A DNA stretch of 24,929 bases, taken from assembly GCA_910584095.1 (NCBI GenBank), contig CAJTYU010000032.1:1-24929 (forward strand), in the 5' to 3' direction. The first letter of the stretch is position 1, and each line of letters starts with the position of its first letter. The DNA is from an uncultured Dorea sp. GTDB taxonomy: Bacteria > Bacillota > Clostridia > Lachnospirales > Lachnospiraceae. Below are positions 7,838 through 16,650 of the stretch, one piece after another. The translations under genes were made by a program, and so were the position numbers. The notes under the pieces are model-generated. The model was not told the origin of the DNA, did no database searches, and saw nothing but the letters and a program-made list of their open reading frames with translations.

Positions 7838-9292
7838 ATGGGAACAATTATTGGAGAAGGAATTACATTTGATGATGTCTTACTGGTACCCGGATATTCA
7901 GAGGTAATTCCAAACCAGGTGGATCTTTCCACTTACCTGACGAAGAAGATTCGTTTGAACATTCCGATGATGAGCGCCAGCATGGATACGGTTACTGAAC
8001 ACCGTATGGCAATTGCGATGGCTCGTCAAGGCGGAATTGGCATCATTCACAAGAATATGCCGATTAAAGAGCAGGCAGAAGAAGTGGATAAGGTCAAACG
8101 TTCTGAGAATGGGGTCATTACAGACCCGTTCTATCTTTCACCGGAGCATACTCTGGCAGATGCCAATGATTTGATGGGTAAGTTCCGGATTTCCGGAGTT
8201 CCTGTTACAGAGAACGGTAAGCTGGTCGGTATAATTACGAACCGTGATTTGAAATTCGAGGAAGATTTCACTAAGCAGATCAAAGAGTCTATGACTTCCG
8301 AAGGACTAATTACTGCAAGAGAAGGTATTACACTTGAGGAAGCGAAGATGATTCTTGCTAAGGCGAGAAAGGAAAAGCTTCCAATTGTGGATGCAGATTT
8401 TAACTTAAAGGGGCTTATTACAATCAAAGATATTGAAAAGCAGATTAAGTATCCGGATTCAGCGAAGGATGAGCAAGGAAGACTTCTTTGCGGAGCGGCA
8501 ATCGGCATTACTGCCAACTGCTTAGAGCGTGCGAAAGAGCTTGTGGATGCGAAGGTTGACGTGGTGGTTATGGATTCCGCCCACGGCCATTCGGCTAATG
8601 TAATCCGTACCGTAGATATGGTGAAGTCTAAATTTCCGGATCTTCAGGTGATTGCTGGCAATGTTGCAACCGGCGAGGCGGCGGAGGCGCTGATTAAGGC
8701 GGGTGTGGATGCGGTCAAAGTTGGTATTGGGCCGGGTTCTATCTGTACTACGCGTATAGTTGCGGGAATCGGGGTACCGCAGATTACGGCGATTATGAAT
8801 TGTTATGAGGCGGCGGACAAGTATGGGATTCCGATCATTGCAGACGGCGGCATTAAATTCTCAGGAGATATGACCAAGGCGATCGCGGCGGGAGCTAACG
8901 TGTGCATGATGGGAAGCATCTTTGCCGGATGTGACGAGAGTCCTGGAACCTTTGAATTGTATCAGGGAAGAAAGTATAAAGTATACCGCGGTATGGGTTC
9001 GATTGCAGCCATGGAGAACGGCAGCAAGGACCGTTATTTCCAGTCAGACGCCAAGAAGCTGGTTCCAGAAGGAGTAGAAGGACGTGTAGCATATAAAGGA
9101 ACCGTTGAGGATACGGTATTCCAGCTTTTGGGAGGTATCCGTTCCGGTATGGGATACTGTGGAGCAAAGAATATCGAGGAGTTGAAGAAGAACGGCAGGT
9201 TTATTAAGATATCGGCTGCTTCGCTCAAAGAGAGTCATCCGCATGACATTCATATTACAAAAGAAGCGCCGAATTACAGTGTAGATGGTTAG
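7838..9292 (+). CDS. guaB: Inosine-5'-monophosphate dehydrogenase
   Basis: Oxidises IMP to XMP with NAD+, the committed step of GTP synthesis; GTP is one of the CodY signals. The 484-residue protein has the expected order: catalytic TIM barrel first half, a pair of CBS domains inserted at about residues 95-205 (LADANDLMGKFRISGVPV and the KARKEKLPIVDADFNLKGL segment), then the catalytic half. C303 in GIGPGSICTTR is the active-site cysteine. IADGGIKFSGD and the flap region RGMGSIAAMENGS are typical. The ATG follows AAAGAGAGG. Cytoplasmic tetramer in this family. A terminator follows about 50 bases after the stop. Confidence 0.98.
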   Translation: MGTIIGEGITFDDVLLVPGYSEVIPNQVDLSTYLTKKIRLNIPMMSASMDTVTEHRMAIAMARQGGIGIIHKNMPIKEQAEEVDKVKRSENGVITDPFYLSPEHTLADANDLMGKFRISGVPVTENGKLVGIITNRDLKFEEDFTKQIKESMTSEGLITAREGITLEEAKMILAKARKEKLPIVDADFNLKGLITIKDIEKQIKYPDSAKDEQGRLLCGAAIGITANCLERAKELVDAKVDVVVMDSAHGHSANVIRTVDMVKSKFPDLQVIAGNVATGEAAEALIKAGVDAVKVGIGPGSICTTRIVAGIGVPQITAIMNCYEAADKYGIPIIADGGIKFSGDMTKAIAAGANVCMMGSIFAGCDESPGTFELYQGRKYKVYRGMGSIAAMENGSKDRYFQSDAKKLVPEGVEGRVAYKGTVEDTVFQLLGGIRSGMGYCGAKNIEELKKNGRFIKISAASLKESHPHDIHITKEAPNYSVDG

Positions 9293-9343
9293 CTGCTGTA
9301 AACGGAATGAACCATAAGGATGGTTAGTGCATTGATAAATTGC

Positions 9344-9376
9344 GGCGGCAGGAGATATTCTCTTGCCGTTGTTTTA
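9344..9376 (+). terminator. Rho-independent terminator of guaB
   Basis: CGGCAGGAGA (9346-9355) and TCTCTTGCCG (9359-9368) pair over ten bases with one G-U and a three-base loop, followed by TTGTTTTA. Confidence 0.85.
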
Positions 9377-9385
9377 TGGTATAAT
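9377..9385 (+). promoter_or_regulatory. Extended -10 promoter for galM
   Basis: TGGTATAAT (9377-9385) is an extended -10 directly behind the guaB terminator. The -35 region overlaps the hairpin and has no good match. Confidence 0.5.
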
Positions 9386-9464
9386 GACAGAAGCGATAAC
9401 ATATGGATGCTGGCATTTGCGGATAGTTTCTGTTCAATTAATATTTGAAAAGAGGAGAGTGGCT

Positions 9465-10493
9465 ATGAAAAAGGATTTTGGAACATTGAAAAATGGAGAA
9501 AAGGCTTGGCTGTATATACTTAAAAATGAGAATGGTATGGAAATTGCGGTTAGTAATTACGGCGCTTCGTGGGTATCTGCTTGGATTCCTGAGAAAGGCG
9601 GCACAAAGAAGGATATACTGTTAGGATATGATACGGCAGCCGGATACGAAGCGGGCGGAGAGGCTATTGGCGCATTGGTGGGACGTAATGCAAATCGTAT
9701 TGGAGGCGCAGAGTTTACGCTGAATGGAAAAACTTATCATTTATCTAAGACGCTGGGAGAAAATAATCTTCACAGCGGACCAGATTTTTTCCATAAAAGG
9801 CTCTGGCAGGTGACGGAAGAGGACGATTCCCATGTAGTATTTGCGCTGAAGAGTCCGGAAGGGGATCAGGGATTTCCCGGCGTCCTGAGCGTTTGTGTAA
9901 CTTATGCGTTGGATAATGAGAATGAAGTTCGAATTTCTTATCATGCAGAAGCTTCCGAAGATACAATTTGCAATATGACAAACCACGCATATTTTAATCT
10001 GAATGGACATGATTCCGGCGATATTTTGTCCCATGAGGTATGGGTGGATGCAGATACGTACACAAGAACAGATATTGATTCTATACCTACAGGAGAACTT
10101 GTTTCAGTGGACGGGACGCCTATGGACTTCCGTGAAATGAAATCCATAGGCAGAGATATCGAGCAGAATTATGAAGCGCTGGTATATGGAAAAGGTTATG
10201 ATCATAACTGGGTGATAAACGGAGAAGCATATCGAAAAGCCGCGGAAATGACGGCGAAGGAAAGCAAAATTACAATGGAAATATATACTGACCGTCCGGG
10301 CGTACAGATATATTCCGGCAATTTCTTGAATAATGAGCGGGGAAAAGAAGGAGCGGTTTATCAAAAGCGAGGAGGCATCTGTTTTGAGACTCAGGCTTTC
10401 CCGGATGCAATCAATCATGAGAATTTTCCAAGCCCGGTGCTTAGGAAAGGAGAAGTATGGGAAACCACAACGGCATACAAATTTATGTTTTAA
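9465..10493 (+). CDS. galM: Aldose 1-epimerase (galactose mutarotase)
   Basis: Interconverts alpha and beta anomers of galactose or glucose, the entry step of the Leloir pathway. The start at 9465 (MKKDFGTLKNGEK) follows AAAGAGGAGAG; the frame extends upstream but without a ribosome site. Length is 342 residues. The four catalytic or substrate residues known from the Lactococcus enzyme have clear counterparts: H103 (NNLHSG), H174 (MTNHAYFNLNGH), D246 (GYDHNW) and E308 (CFETQAFPD). The substrate-binding R in VGRNANRI is also present. No galK, galT or galE is adjacent, so it may serve general sugar uptake. Cytoplasmic, with no signal peptide. Confidence 0.94.
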   Translation: MKKDFGTLKNGEKAWLYILKNENGMEIAVSNYGASWVSAWIPEKGGTKKDILLGYDTAAGYEAGGEAIGALVGRNANRIGGAEFTLNGKTYHLSKTLGENNLHSGPDFFHKRLWQVTEEDDSHVVFALKSPEGDQGFPGVLSVCVTYALDNENEVRISYHAEASEDTICNMTNHAYFNLNGHDSGDILSHEVWVDADTYTRTDIDSIPTGELVSVDGTPMDFREMKSIGRDIEQNYEALVYGKGYDHNWVINGEAYRKAAEMTAKESKITMEIYTDRPGVQIYSGNFLNNERGKEGAVYQKRGGICFETQAFPDAINHENFPSPVLRKGEVWETTTAYKFMF

Positions 10494-10560
10494 TAAGAAA
10501 ATCCTAAGCAAGCATTCATAATTATATGCGGGAAGGTATGCTATGATAATATTGCATGGA

Positions 10561-10596
10561 AGAGTCTGTGCGTGATAGATGTGCAGGCTCTTTTTA
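10561..10596 (+). terminator. Rho-independent terminator after galM
   Basis: AGAGTCTG (10561-10568) pairs with CAGGCTCT (10584-10591) with one G-U, followed by a five-T run. A promoter-like TATGATAAT lies just upstream at about 10542. Confidence 0.75.
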
Positions 10597-10599
10597 CGT

Positions 10600-10605
10600 T
10601 ATAAT
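10600..10605 (+). promoter_or_regulatory. Possible -10 of the amidase gene
   Basis: TATAAT at 10600-10605, 41 bases before the amidase ATG and just behind the galM terminator. The -35 region falls in the terminator arm and is poor. Confidence 0.4.
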
Positions 10606-10646
10606 TCAGACTATTTATTGAAGGTTACAATACACAGGAGAGCGAT

Positions 10647-11345
10647 ATGGCAGTACAGAAGAGAAACCGTACAAAGGGAAAAGCAGCGTCCCGCCGCAGA
10701 CAGGCGAGGATGAAAAAATATATGAAAATCGGATTGATTTGTCTTGTAATGGTCTTTATGGTTCTGGGAGTGCTAAAGATTGTTAAGCCTGATATATTTG
10801 CAGGAAAGTACAGAGAACGGATCGGGGAGCATATTGATGCCGCCAAGCCGGAAATAAACGTACAGCTTTTGACAGTGAATCCTTATTCCAGACCGGGCAC
10901 AGAGACGAATAAGATTACCGGGATTGTAGTGCACTATACGGCAAATCCCGGTGCGACTGCCATGAATAACAGGGATTATTTTGAGAGTCTAAAGGATAAT
11001 CATGAAAATCAGGTGAGCAGTAATTTTGTGGTTGGGTTAGAAGGAGAGATCGTGCAGTGCGTCCCTACATGGGAGGTGGCCTATGCTTCTAATTCGCGCA
11101 ATATTGATACAGTGTCTATCGAGTGCTGTCATCCGGATGAAACCGGAGAATTTACCGATGAAACATATCGTTCTATGGTGCAGCTTTGCTCATGGCTGTG
11201 CCTAAAATTCGGTCTGGATGAAAATGATGTGATCAGGCATTATGACGTAACGGGAAAGAATTGTCCCAAATATTTTGTAGAAAATGAGGAGGCATGGAAT
11301 GTTTTTAAAGAGAATATCAAGCTTGCAATAGAAAACTCCCGGTGA
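10647..11345 (+). CDS. Membrane-anchored N-acetylmuramoyl-L-alanine amidase (Amidase_2 type)
   Basis: Predicted zinc amidase cutting the bond between muramic acid and the stem peptide of peptidoglycan. A strongly basic 25-residue N-terminus (KRNRTKGKAASRRRQARMKK) leads into one membrane helix (about 26-45) with no cleavage site, so the enzyme is probably tethered outside the membrane. The catalytic domain spans about residues 85-230. Zinc ligands H96 (VVHYTAN), H198 (IRHYDVTG) and C206 (GKNCPKYF) match the Amidase_2/PGRP pattern. Length is 232 residues, with no separate cell-wall-binding repeats. ATG at 10647 after AGGAGAG. It is separated from the following regulator gene by about 100 bases. 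Roles in remodelling or spore-cell processes are possible but not shown. Confidence 0.9.
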   Translation: MAVQKRNRTKGKAASRRRQARMKKYMKIGLICLVMVFMVLGVLKIVKPDIFAGKYRERIGEHIDAAKPEINVQLLTVNPYSRPGTETNKITGIVVHYTANPGATAMNNRDYFESLKDNHENQVSSNFVVGLEGEIVQCVPTWEVAYASNSRNIDTVSIECCHPDETGEFTDETYRSMVQLCSWLCLKFGLDENDVIRHYDVTGKNCPKYFVENEEAWNVFKENIKLAIENSR

Positions 11346-11364
11346 AATAGAATGTTTTTGCTAA

Positions 11365-11382
11365 CCTTACAATTTAGTAAGG
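11365..11382 (+). promoter_or_regulatory. Inverted repeat upstream of the response-regulator gene, candidate operator
   Basis: CCTTAC, six bases, GTAAGG: a perfect dyad about 21 bases upstream of TATACT (11404-11409). On the reverse strand its left arm with flanks reads TGTAAGGT, the same word as a repeat before the ABC genes at 13382. This suggests autoregulation; inferred. Confidence 0.45.
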
Positions 11383-11400
11383 GAGCCGTATATGGAAATG

Positions 11401-11409
11401 TGGTATACT
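11401..11409 (+). promoter_or_regulatory. Extended -10 promoter of the response-regulator operon
   Basis: TGGTATACT (11401-11409) is an extended -10, 33 bases before the regulator ATG. There is no consensus -35; the dyad at 11365-11382 lies where an activator would bind. Confidence 0.5.
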
Positions 11410-11442
11410 GACATTATACATAATAATACGGAGGCGGCAGAT

Positions 11443-12129
11443 ATGCAGAAGCTGTTACTTGTGGAAGATGATATCAGTTTGATTGACGGCCTGACTTGGT
11501 CTTTGGAAAAAAATGGATTTGAAATAAAGGTGGCGAGAACGGTAAAAGAAGCAGAGGGACTGTTAGCGGAAGCAGGCAGTTTTGATCTGCTTCTTTTGGA
11601 TGTGACGCTGCCGGATGGCAATGGATTTGCACTCTGCGAAAGAATTAGGAAAGAAGGGAATCTGGTTCCGATTATTTTTCTCACAGCGTCAGATGAGGAG
11701 ACAAGTATTATCCGAGGATTGGATTGCGGCGGAGATGATTACATTACAAAGCCATTTAAACTGGGCGAATTATGTTCGCGTATTCGAGCGCTTCTCAGGC
11801 GCAGCAGGAATTTAAACAGTCGGGACGGAGTGCTCTGTTCCGGGGAAATTACTATAAATCTTACAGAAGGAAGAGTTATGCTGAAAGGTGTGCCGGTGGA
11901 GCTTACAGGGGCAGAATACAGGCTTCTCTGCCTATTCTTGAAAAACAGCGGAAAGGTTCTTACCCGTGGGATTATATTGGATAAGCTATGGGATGGAGCA
12001 GGTAATTTTGTGGATGATAATACCCTGTCAGTGTATGTGAGGCGTCTACGGGAGAAGCTGGAAAAAAATCCTTCCCAGCCGGAGCATTTACAGACAGTAC
12101 GAGGATTTGGATACCAGTGGAAGGAGTGA
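11443..12129 (+). CDS. OmpR/PhoB-family response regulator
   Basis: DNA-binding regulator of the two-component system completed by the kinase that follows. The ATG at 11443 (MQKLLLVEDD) follows GGAGGCGG; the frame is open to an ATG at 11392, which lies upstream of the likely promoter -10. Length is 228 residues. The receiver domain (1-115) has the acidic pocket E8/D9/D10, phospho-acceptor D53 (LLLLDVTLPDG), the switch threonine in IFLTAS and the lysine in YITKPF. The winged-helix output domain (about 130-225) ends with the usual VYVRRLREKLE and VRGFGYQW. It overlaps the ribosome site of the kinase gene. Likely targets are its own promoter and the ABC genes downstream. Confidence 0.95.
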   Translation: MQKLLLVEDDISLIDGLTWSLEKNGFEIKVARTVKEAEGLLAEAGSFDLLLLDVTLPDGNGFALCERIRKEGNLVPIIFLTASDEETSIIRGLDCGGDDYITKPFKLGELCSRIRALLRRSRNLNSRDGVLCSGEITINLTEGRVMLKGVPVELTGAEYRLLCLFLKNSGKVLTRGIILDKLWDGAGNFVDDNTLSVYVRRLREKLEKNPSQPEHLQTVRGFGYQWKE

Positions 12130-12134
12130 GGGTT

Positions 12135-13364
12135 TTGAGATTCTTGTATGAAAAAGAAGTGCGTGATTTTTACTGTTTTTTAGTGCTAGTATGTATATTG
12201 CAGGCAGGAATCATGGCGGCCGGCGGTTTCCTACAGATACAGGGTATCCGCAGGACGCTTGTAGAGCATGAAAAAAGGGCGGTTTCCTATCTGTTGGAGG
12301 AGGATGTGTCCCCAGCGGTGGCGGCAGCGGCGTGGAGCCATGCGGAAGTGACGGAGGAAGGGGAAAATCTGTTGAAACAGATCGGGCATACCAAAGAATC
12401 TCAAGGATATTTGTTGGTTCTTGTAAGGGAAGCATCTGTTCCGCTGATTATACTGTCGGTTTCCGGAGCAGTTTTTTTTACTGTAGTCTTGTTGACAGGG
12501 GCTGGAATTTTCTTTCAGAAACGGGAGGAACTTTACGAACGTGCGGAAAGGATTGTATCCGATTATGCAAATGGAGAATTTGAAGAGCATCTTCCGGGAG
12601 AGAAAACAGGGGCGCTTTATTATTTGTTTGGAAGAGTGGAGCAGCTTGCATTGTCTCTGCGTGCAAAGAGTGATGCGGAAGGCAGAGCAAAGGATTTTCT
12701 GAAGAATATGATTTCTGATATTTCACATCAGCTAAAAACACCTCTTGCGGCCTTGGAAATGTATATGGAGATTCTTGCAGAAGAACCCAGTGATGCAGGG
12801 ACGGTAAAAGAGTTTACTAGAAAATCAGTTCAGTCTTTAGAGCGGATGGAGCAGTTAATTCAGTCGCTGCTTAAAATAGCGCGTTTGGACACAGGAAATA
12901 TTGTTTTTGAAAAACGTAAGGATTACGTATCGGAGCTTGCGGCGCAGGCGATAGGGGAGTTTCTGGAACGGGCAGATCAGGAGGGAAAGCAGATTATAAC
13001 AGAGGGAGATCCGGAGGAAATGGTTTTCTGCGATTTGGATTGGACAAGGGAAGCTGTGGCAAATCTTGTAAAGAATGCTCTGGATCATACAGACGCAGGC
13101 GGAATCATCAGAATTTCATGGAAACGTTCGCCAGCAATGCTTCGTCTGATGGTAGAAGATAATGGATGTGGAATTGCATTGAAGGATATCCATCATATTT
13201 TTAAGCGGTTTTATCGAAGCAGCAGTTCCAAAGACAGACAGGGGGCGGGTCTTGGGCTGCCTCTTGCAAAGGCGATTATTGAGGAGCAAGGTGGAACCCT
13301 GTCTGTGGACAGCCGTTTTGGCGAGGGAACAGCATTTCAGATATCGTTCCTTAATAATTTGTAA
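12135..13364 (+). CDS. Sensor histidine kinase (HisKA type), two membrane helices
   Basis: Partner kinase of the preceding regulator. I place the start at TTG 12135, 8 bases after AAGGAG (12121-12126); a GTG at 12117 is an alternative inside the regulator gene. About 409 residues. Membrane helices lie at about 12-33 and 101-125, with an external loop near 65 residues, so this is not the short-loop BceS/intramembrane-sensing type. A HAMP-like linker precedes the DHp helix with phospho-acceptor H198 (SDISHQLKTPL). The ATP lid includes the N box (ANLVKNALDHT), the VEDNGCGI G1 box and the GAGLGLPLAK G2 box. Gene order RR-HK-ABC ATPase-permease suggests that it senses a compound handled by the transporter. 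Confidence 0.93.
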   Translation: MRFLYEKEVRDFYCFLVLVCILQAGIMAAGGFLQIQGIRRTLVEHEKRAVSYLLEEDVSPAVAAAAWSHAEVTEEGENLLKQIGHTKESQGYLLVLVREASVPLIILSVSGAVFFTVVLLTGAGIFFQKREELYERAERIVSDYANGEFEEHLPGEKTGALYYLFGRVEQLALSLRAKSDAEGRAKDFLKNMISDISHQLKTPLAALEMYMEILAEEPSDAGTVKEFTRKSVQSLERMEQLIQSLLKIARLDTGNIVFEKRKDYVSELAAQAIGEFLERADQEGKQIITEGDPEEMVFCDLDWTREAVANLVKNALDHTDAGGIIRISWKRSPAMLRLMVEDNGCGIALKDIHHIFKRFYRSSSSKDRQGAGLGLPLAKAIIEEQGGTLSVDSRFGEGTAFQISFLNNL

Positions 13365-13398
13365 GCTGGCATTCATGTGGCTGTAAGGTGTGTATGAT
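13360..13398 (+). promoter_or_regulatory. Candidate ABC-operon promoter with direct repeats TGTAAGnTG
   Basis: TGTAAGCTG (13360-13368) and TGTAAGGTG (13382-13390) are direct repeats exactly 22 bases apart, two helical turns, and TATGAT (13393-13398) follows at once. The first copy overlaps the kinase stop codon. OmpR-family regulators often bind such repeats over the -35. The repeat is seen; the function is inferred. Confidence 0.5.
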
Positions 13399-13484
13399 AC
13401 GCTTTTTCTATCGTTTTCCGGGCTTTGTCCGGGAGGAAAAAAAAGTTACTGTGTATAGTAATGAAAGAGAAAGGGTGTTGTAAT

Positions 13485-14162
13485 TTGGAAATACTAAAGG
13501 TAGAAAATCTCAGCAAGATTTACGGAGCAGGAGAGGCGCGGGTGGATGCCTTAAAGCATGTCTCATTCTCTATGGAAAGAGGAGAATTCGGCGCTGTTGT
13601 AGGAGCTTCCGGTTCTGGAAAAAGTACGCTCCTTAATTGTATCGGAGGACTGGATTCGGCAAATGAGGGAAAGATTTTTATCAATGGCAGAGATTTGTTT
13701 GCAATGGAAGAAACAGAGCGGACAATTTTTCGGAGACAGAAAATCGGGTTTATTTTCCAGTCTTTTCATTTGATTTCCGAGCTTAATGTAGAGCAGAATA
13801 TTATCTTTCCTCTATTGCTGGATTATAAAAGGCCGGATAGGAGGCATGTAGAAGAAATTCTGGAGGTGCTGGGCTTGGAAAACAGAAGAAAGCATCTGCC
13901 AGGACAGCTCTCCGGCGGACAGCAGCAGAGAGTGGCGATCGGACGTGCGCTGATTACAAGACCAGCGCTTGTGCTGGCGGACGAACCTACGGGAAATCTG
14001 GATTCTCAGAGCAGTCAAGATGTGATGGATCTGCTCTGTAAGGCTTCCCGGCATTATCAGCAGACCGTTTTGATGATTACACACAATATGAATCTTACCG
14101 CTCAGGCTGACCGGGTGTTTCAGGTTGCGGACGGCGTACTTGGCGAGCTGGGAGGTGAGTAA
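13485..14162 (+). CDS. ABC transporter ATP-binding protein (MacB/LolD-type)
   Basis: ATPase of a type VII (MacB/FtsX-like) ABC system with the permease that follows. The start is uncertain: TTG 13485, 9 bases after AAAGGG, gives a 225-residue protein beginning at the usual point (EILKVENLSKIYG); ATG 13461 has no good ribosome site. Motifs are complete: Walker A GASGSGKST, Q loop FIFQSFHLI, signature LSGGQQQRVAIGRAL, Walker B LVLADEPTGNLD and the H loop MITHN. The ENLSKIYG..AL..VSF start and length are those of the LolD/MacB ATPase group. The permease starts four bases after the stop, so the two are co-translated. Confidence 0.96.
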   Translation: MEILKVENLSKIYGAGEARVDALKHVSFSMERGEFGAVVGASGSGKSTLLNCIGGLDSANEGKIFINGRDLFAMEETERTIFRRQKIGFIFQSFHLISELNVEQNIIFPLLLDYKRPDRRHVEEILEVLGLENRRKHLPGQLSGGQQQRVAIGRALITRPALVLADEPTGNLDSQSSQDVMDLLCKASRHYQQTVLMITHNMNLTAQADRVFQVADGVLGELGGE

Positions 14163-14165
14163 GGA

Positions 14166-16538
14166 ATGGAACATTATCTGGATTTAGTCAGTATTTCGGC
14201 AAAAAAGCATAAGAAAGAGAGCCGGATGACCAGACTTTGTATTGTGCTTGCAGTGTTTCTGGTTGCTGTGATTTTCGGTATGGCAGATATGGAAATGCGC
14301 GCCCAGTTCATTCAGGCAGTGAAGAGCGACGGGAGCTGGCATGCAGGATTTCTTGTAGATGAGGAACAGAGAGCATTGATTCAGGCGCGTCCTGAGGTGG
14401 AACAGGCAGCCAGATACGGTGCATTGAATTACAATCTAAAGGACGGATATCGGATAGAAGGGAAAGAAACGGTTATCTGCGGTCTTGACGGAGAATTGCT
14501 GGAAATGTTTCCGGATGTGGAGATAATTGAGGGGGAATTTCCTGAAACAGCAGAGGGAGCAGTAGTTAATGAGTCGGTAAGGGGGAATCTGGGTGTCCAG
14601 ATTGGAGATGAAATTACCTTAACGACGCCGGAAGGAGGTTCCAAAGAGTATCAAATCACTGGGATAACGAAAAATACAACTTTGACTGCAGAACATGATG
14701 CGTTTGGAATGTTTCTGACTATGAATGGATTTCAAACGTTGCATGCTAAGGAAACAGGGGCGGCCATGGAGGAAGTTTATTTTGTAACGTTTGGACGCTT
14801 TTGTAATATTCAGAAGGCGGTCGCAGATATCTGTATGCAGCTTGGATTGGAACGAAATCAGGTAAGGCAGAATGCAAAGGTGCTTGCGCTGCTGTTTCAG
14901 AGCAGGGATCCTTATCTGGTGCAGTTTTATTTTGTGGCGGCAGTATTGGCGGCGCTGGTGGTGTTTGCGGGCATTTTTATGATTACGGCCAGTATGAACA
15001 GCAATGTTGCACGCAGGACAGAGTTCTTTGGAATGCTCCGATGTCTTGGGGCTGACAGAAAGCAGATTATCCGTTTTGTGCGCAGGGAAGCGCTTGGGTG
15101 GTGTAAATCGGCAATTCCTGCAGGAATTCTTGCAGGAATGATTGTAGTGTGGATTTTATGCGGAATGCTTCGGTTTTTGAGTCCGGGGCTGTTTGAGGGA
15201 ATGCCGGTATTTGGGGTTAGCTTCTTAGGGCTGGCAGCGGGGACTGTGGTAGGATTTATTACAGTTCTGCTGGCGGCAGGAGCACCGGCAAAAAGGGCGT
15301 CAAGGGTGTCTCCGCTGACGGCGGTCTCGGGAAATGCGGGGACTATACAAGCGGCAAAAAGGGCGGCAGATACCCGATTTCTGAAAGTGGAACTTGCCTT
15401 GGGGATTCATCATGCATCTGGGAGTAAAAAGAATTTCTTTCTGGTGGCGGGTTCCTTTGCATTTAGTATCGTACTGTTTCTGGCATTTAGTACGGCGATA
15501 GATTTTATGCATCACGCGATAAATCCATTAAGACCTTCGGCCCCGGATATTTATATTTATAGCGGGGATTATTCAAATGTAATTTCGGAAAGTCTTGTTA
15601 GAGAACTGGAAGCGTATTCCGAGGTAAAACATGCATATGGAAGAGGCTGTGCAGAGATTAGCCTTAAAGAAGGAGGAAATGAAACGGTCTATACTGTACT
15701 TTCTTATGATGAACAGCAGTTTCGATGGGCAGAGGATTCTTTGGTTGAAGGAAATCTTAAAGAGGCCATGGAGGGCAAAGGAATTCTTACCGTGTTCCGG
15801 GAGGGGAGTACGCTTAAATCCGGAAGCAGTGTTACAGCATTGATAGGAAAAGGAAAGCGAGAGATTTATGTTGCTGGAGTAATGGGGGATGTTCCCTATG
15901 ATTTCGGAATAGATAGTAATACAGGAAACAGACAGGGCTTGATCATTTGTTCGGAGGAATTGTTCCAGAGACTGACAGGAGAAAATGGTTATGCAGTGCT
16001 GGACGTTCAGCTTCATCCAAAGATTTCTGATGCTAAAGTACAGGAAATACGAAAAACAATGGAAAAATCATGTGGGGAAGGGATTTCATTTTCAGACAAA
16101 CGGATTGGAAATCAGGAAGTGAAGGGAGCAAGCTATTCTATGGCTGTATTTTTATATGGTTTTTTGGCGGTGATTGCCCTGATTGCTTTTTTTAATATTA
16201 TCAATTGTATCGGGATGAGCGTATCCGGACGAATGAAGGAATACGGTGCAATGCGTGCGATTGGAATGAGTGTGCGCCAGCTTATCCGCATGGTGTCTGG
16301 AGAAACAATGACTTATATAATTTTTGGTACTGTGACCGGATGCGCTGTGGGACTTCCCGTCAATAGGCTTCTTTTTCAGATGCTGGTTACTTCCAGATGG
16401 GGAGATGCATGGGAAATGCCGGTATGGGAGCTTTTTCTGATATTGTCGGTTATGATTTGTTCGGTAATATTTGCAGTGATGGGACCGGCAGGTCAGATTA
16501 AGAAAATGGCCGTGGCAGATACGATAAGTATAAGGTGA
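14166..16538 (+). CDS. FtsX-like ABC transporter permease, duplicated domains
   Basis: Large 790-residue permease with two FtsX repeats. Predicted membrane helices are at about 22-42, 253-275, 314-335, 355-377, 424-446, 660-682, 714-736 and 756-778. Two extracytoplasmic domains lie between them: residues 43-250 (MacB-PCD-like, with GEFPETAEGAVVNES and the LTTPEGGSKEYQITGI segment) and 447-660. The conserved RRTEFFGMLRCLGADRKQI and GRMKEYGAMRAIGMSVRQL segments are FtsX coupling regions after the second and sixth helices. Such proteins act as mechanotransmitters or exporters of peptides and lipids, often in antimicrobial resistance; the substrate here is unknown. The ATG follows AAGG closely. 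A weak bulged hairpin (16567-16588) follows but lacks a T run. Confidence 0.93.
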   Translation: MEHYLDLVSISAKKHKKESRMTRLCIVLAVFLVAVIFGMADMEMRAQFIQAVKSDGSWHAGFLVDEEQRALIQARPEVEQAARYGALNYNLKDGYRIEGKETVICGLDGELLEMFPDVEIIEGEFPETAEGAVVNESVRGNLGVQIGDEITLTTPEGGSKEYQITGITKNTTLTAEHDAFGMFLTMNGFQTLHAKETGAAMEEVYFVTFGRFCNIQKAVADICMQLGLERNQVRQNAKVLALLFQSRDPYLVQFYFVAAVLAALVVFAGIFMITASMNSNVARRTEFFGMLRCLGADRKQIIRFVRREALGWCKSAIPAGILAGMIVVWILCGMLRFLSPGLFEGMPVFGVSFLGLAAGTVVGFITVLLAAGAPAKRASRVSPLTAVSGNAGTIQAAKRAADTRFLKVELALGIHHASGSKKNFFLVAGSFAFSIVLFLAFSTAIDFMHHAINPLRPSAPDIYIYSGDYSNVISESLVRELEAYSEVKHAYGRGCAEISLKEGGNETVYTVLSYDEQQFRWAEDSLVEGNLKEAMEGKGILTVFREGSTLKSGSSVTALIGKGKREIYVAGVMGDVPYDFGIDSNTGNRQGLIICSEELFQRLTGENGYAVLDVQLHPKISDAKVQEIRKTMEKSCGEGISFSDKRIGNQEVKGASYSMAVFLYGFLAVIALIAFFNIINCIGMSVSGRMKEYGAMRAIGMSVRQLIRMVSGETMTYIIFGTVTGCAVGLPVNRLLFQMLVTSRWGDAWEMPVWELFLILSVMICSVIFAVMGPAGQIKKMAVADTISIR

Positions 16539-16616
16539 CTCCATAAGAATTAAGAAAAACTTCCGTGCTGTAATCTATGATTAGCAGCAGTAAAGCTGTA
16601 ATTTGCTGAAATCTGG

Positions 16617-16644
16617 TTGACAATTATTTATTGATTGTTATAAT
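16617..16644 (+). promoter_or_regulatory. thrS promoter
   Basis: TTGACA (16617-16622) and TATAAT (16639-16644), both consensus, are 16 bases apart. Transcription should start near 16651 and include the full T-box leader. Confidence 0.85.
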
Positions 16645-16650
16645 AATAAT

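Noticed and set aside
8131..8517. Reverse-strand open frame inside guaB
   Set aside because: Antisense shadow of the CBS-domain region, Ser/Ile-rich, no start signals.
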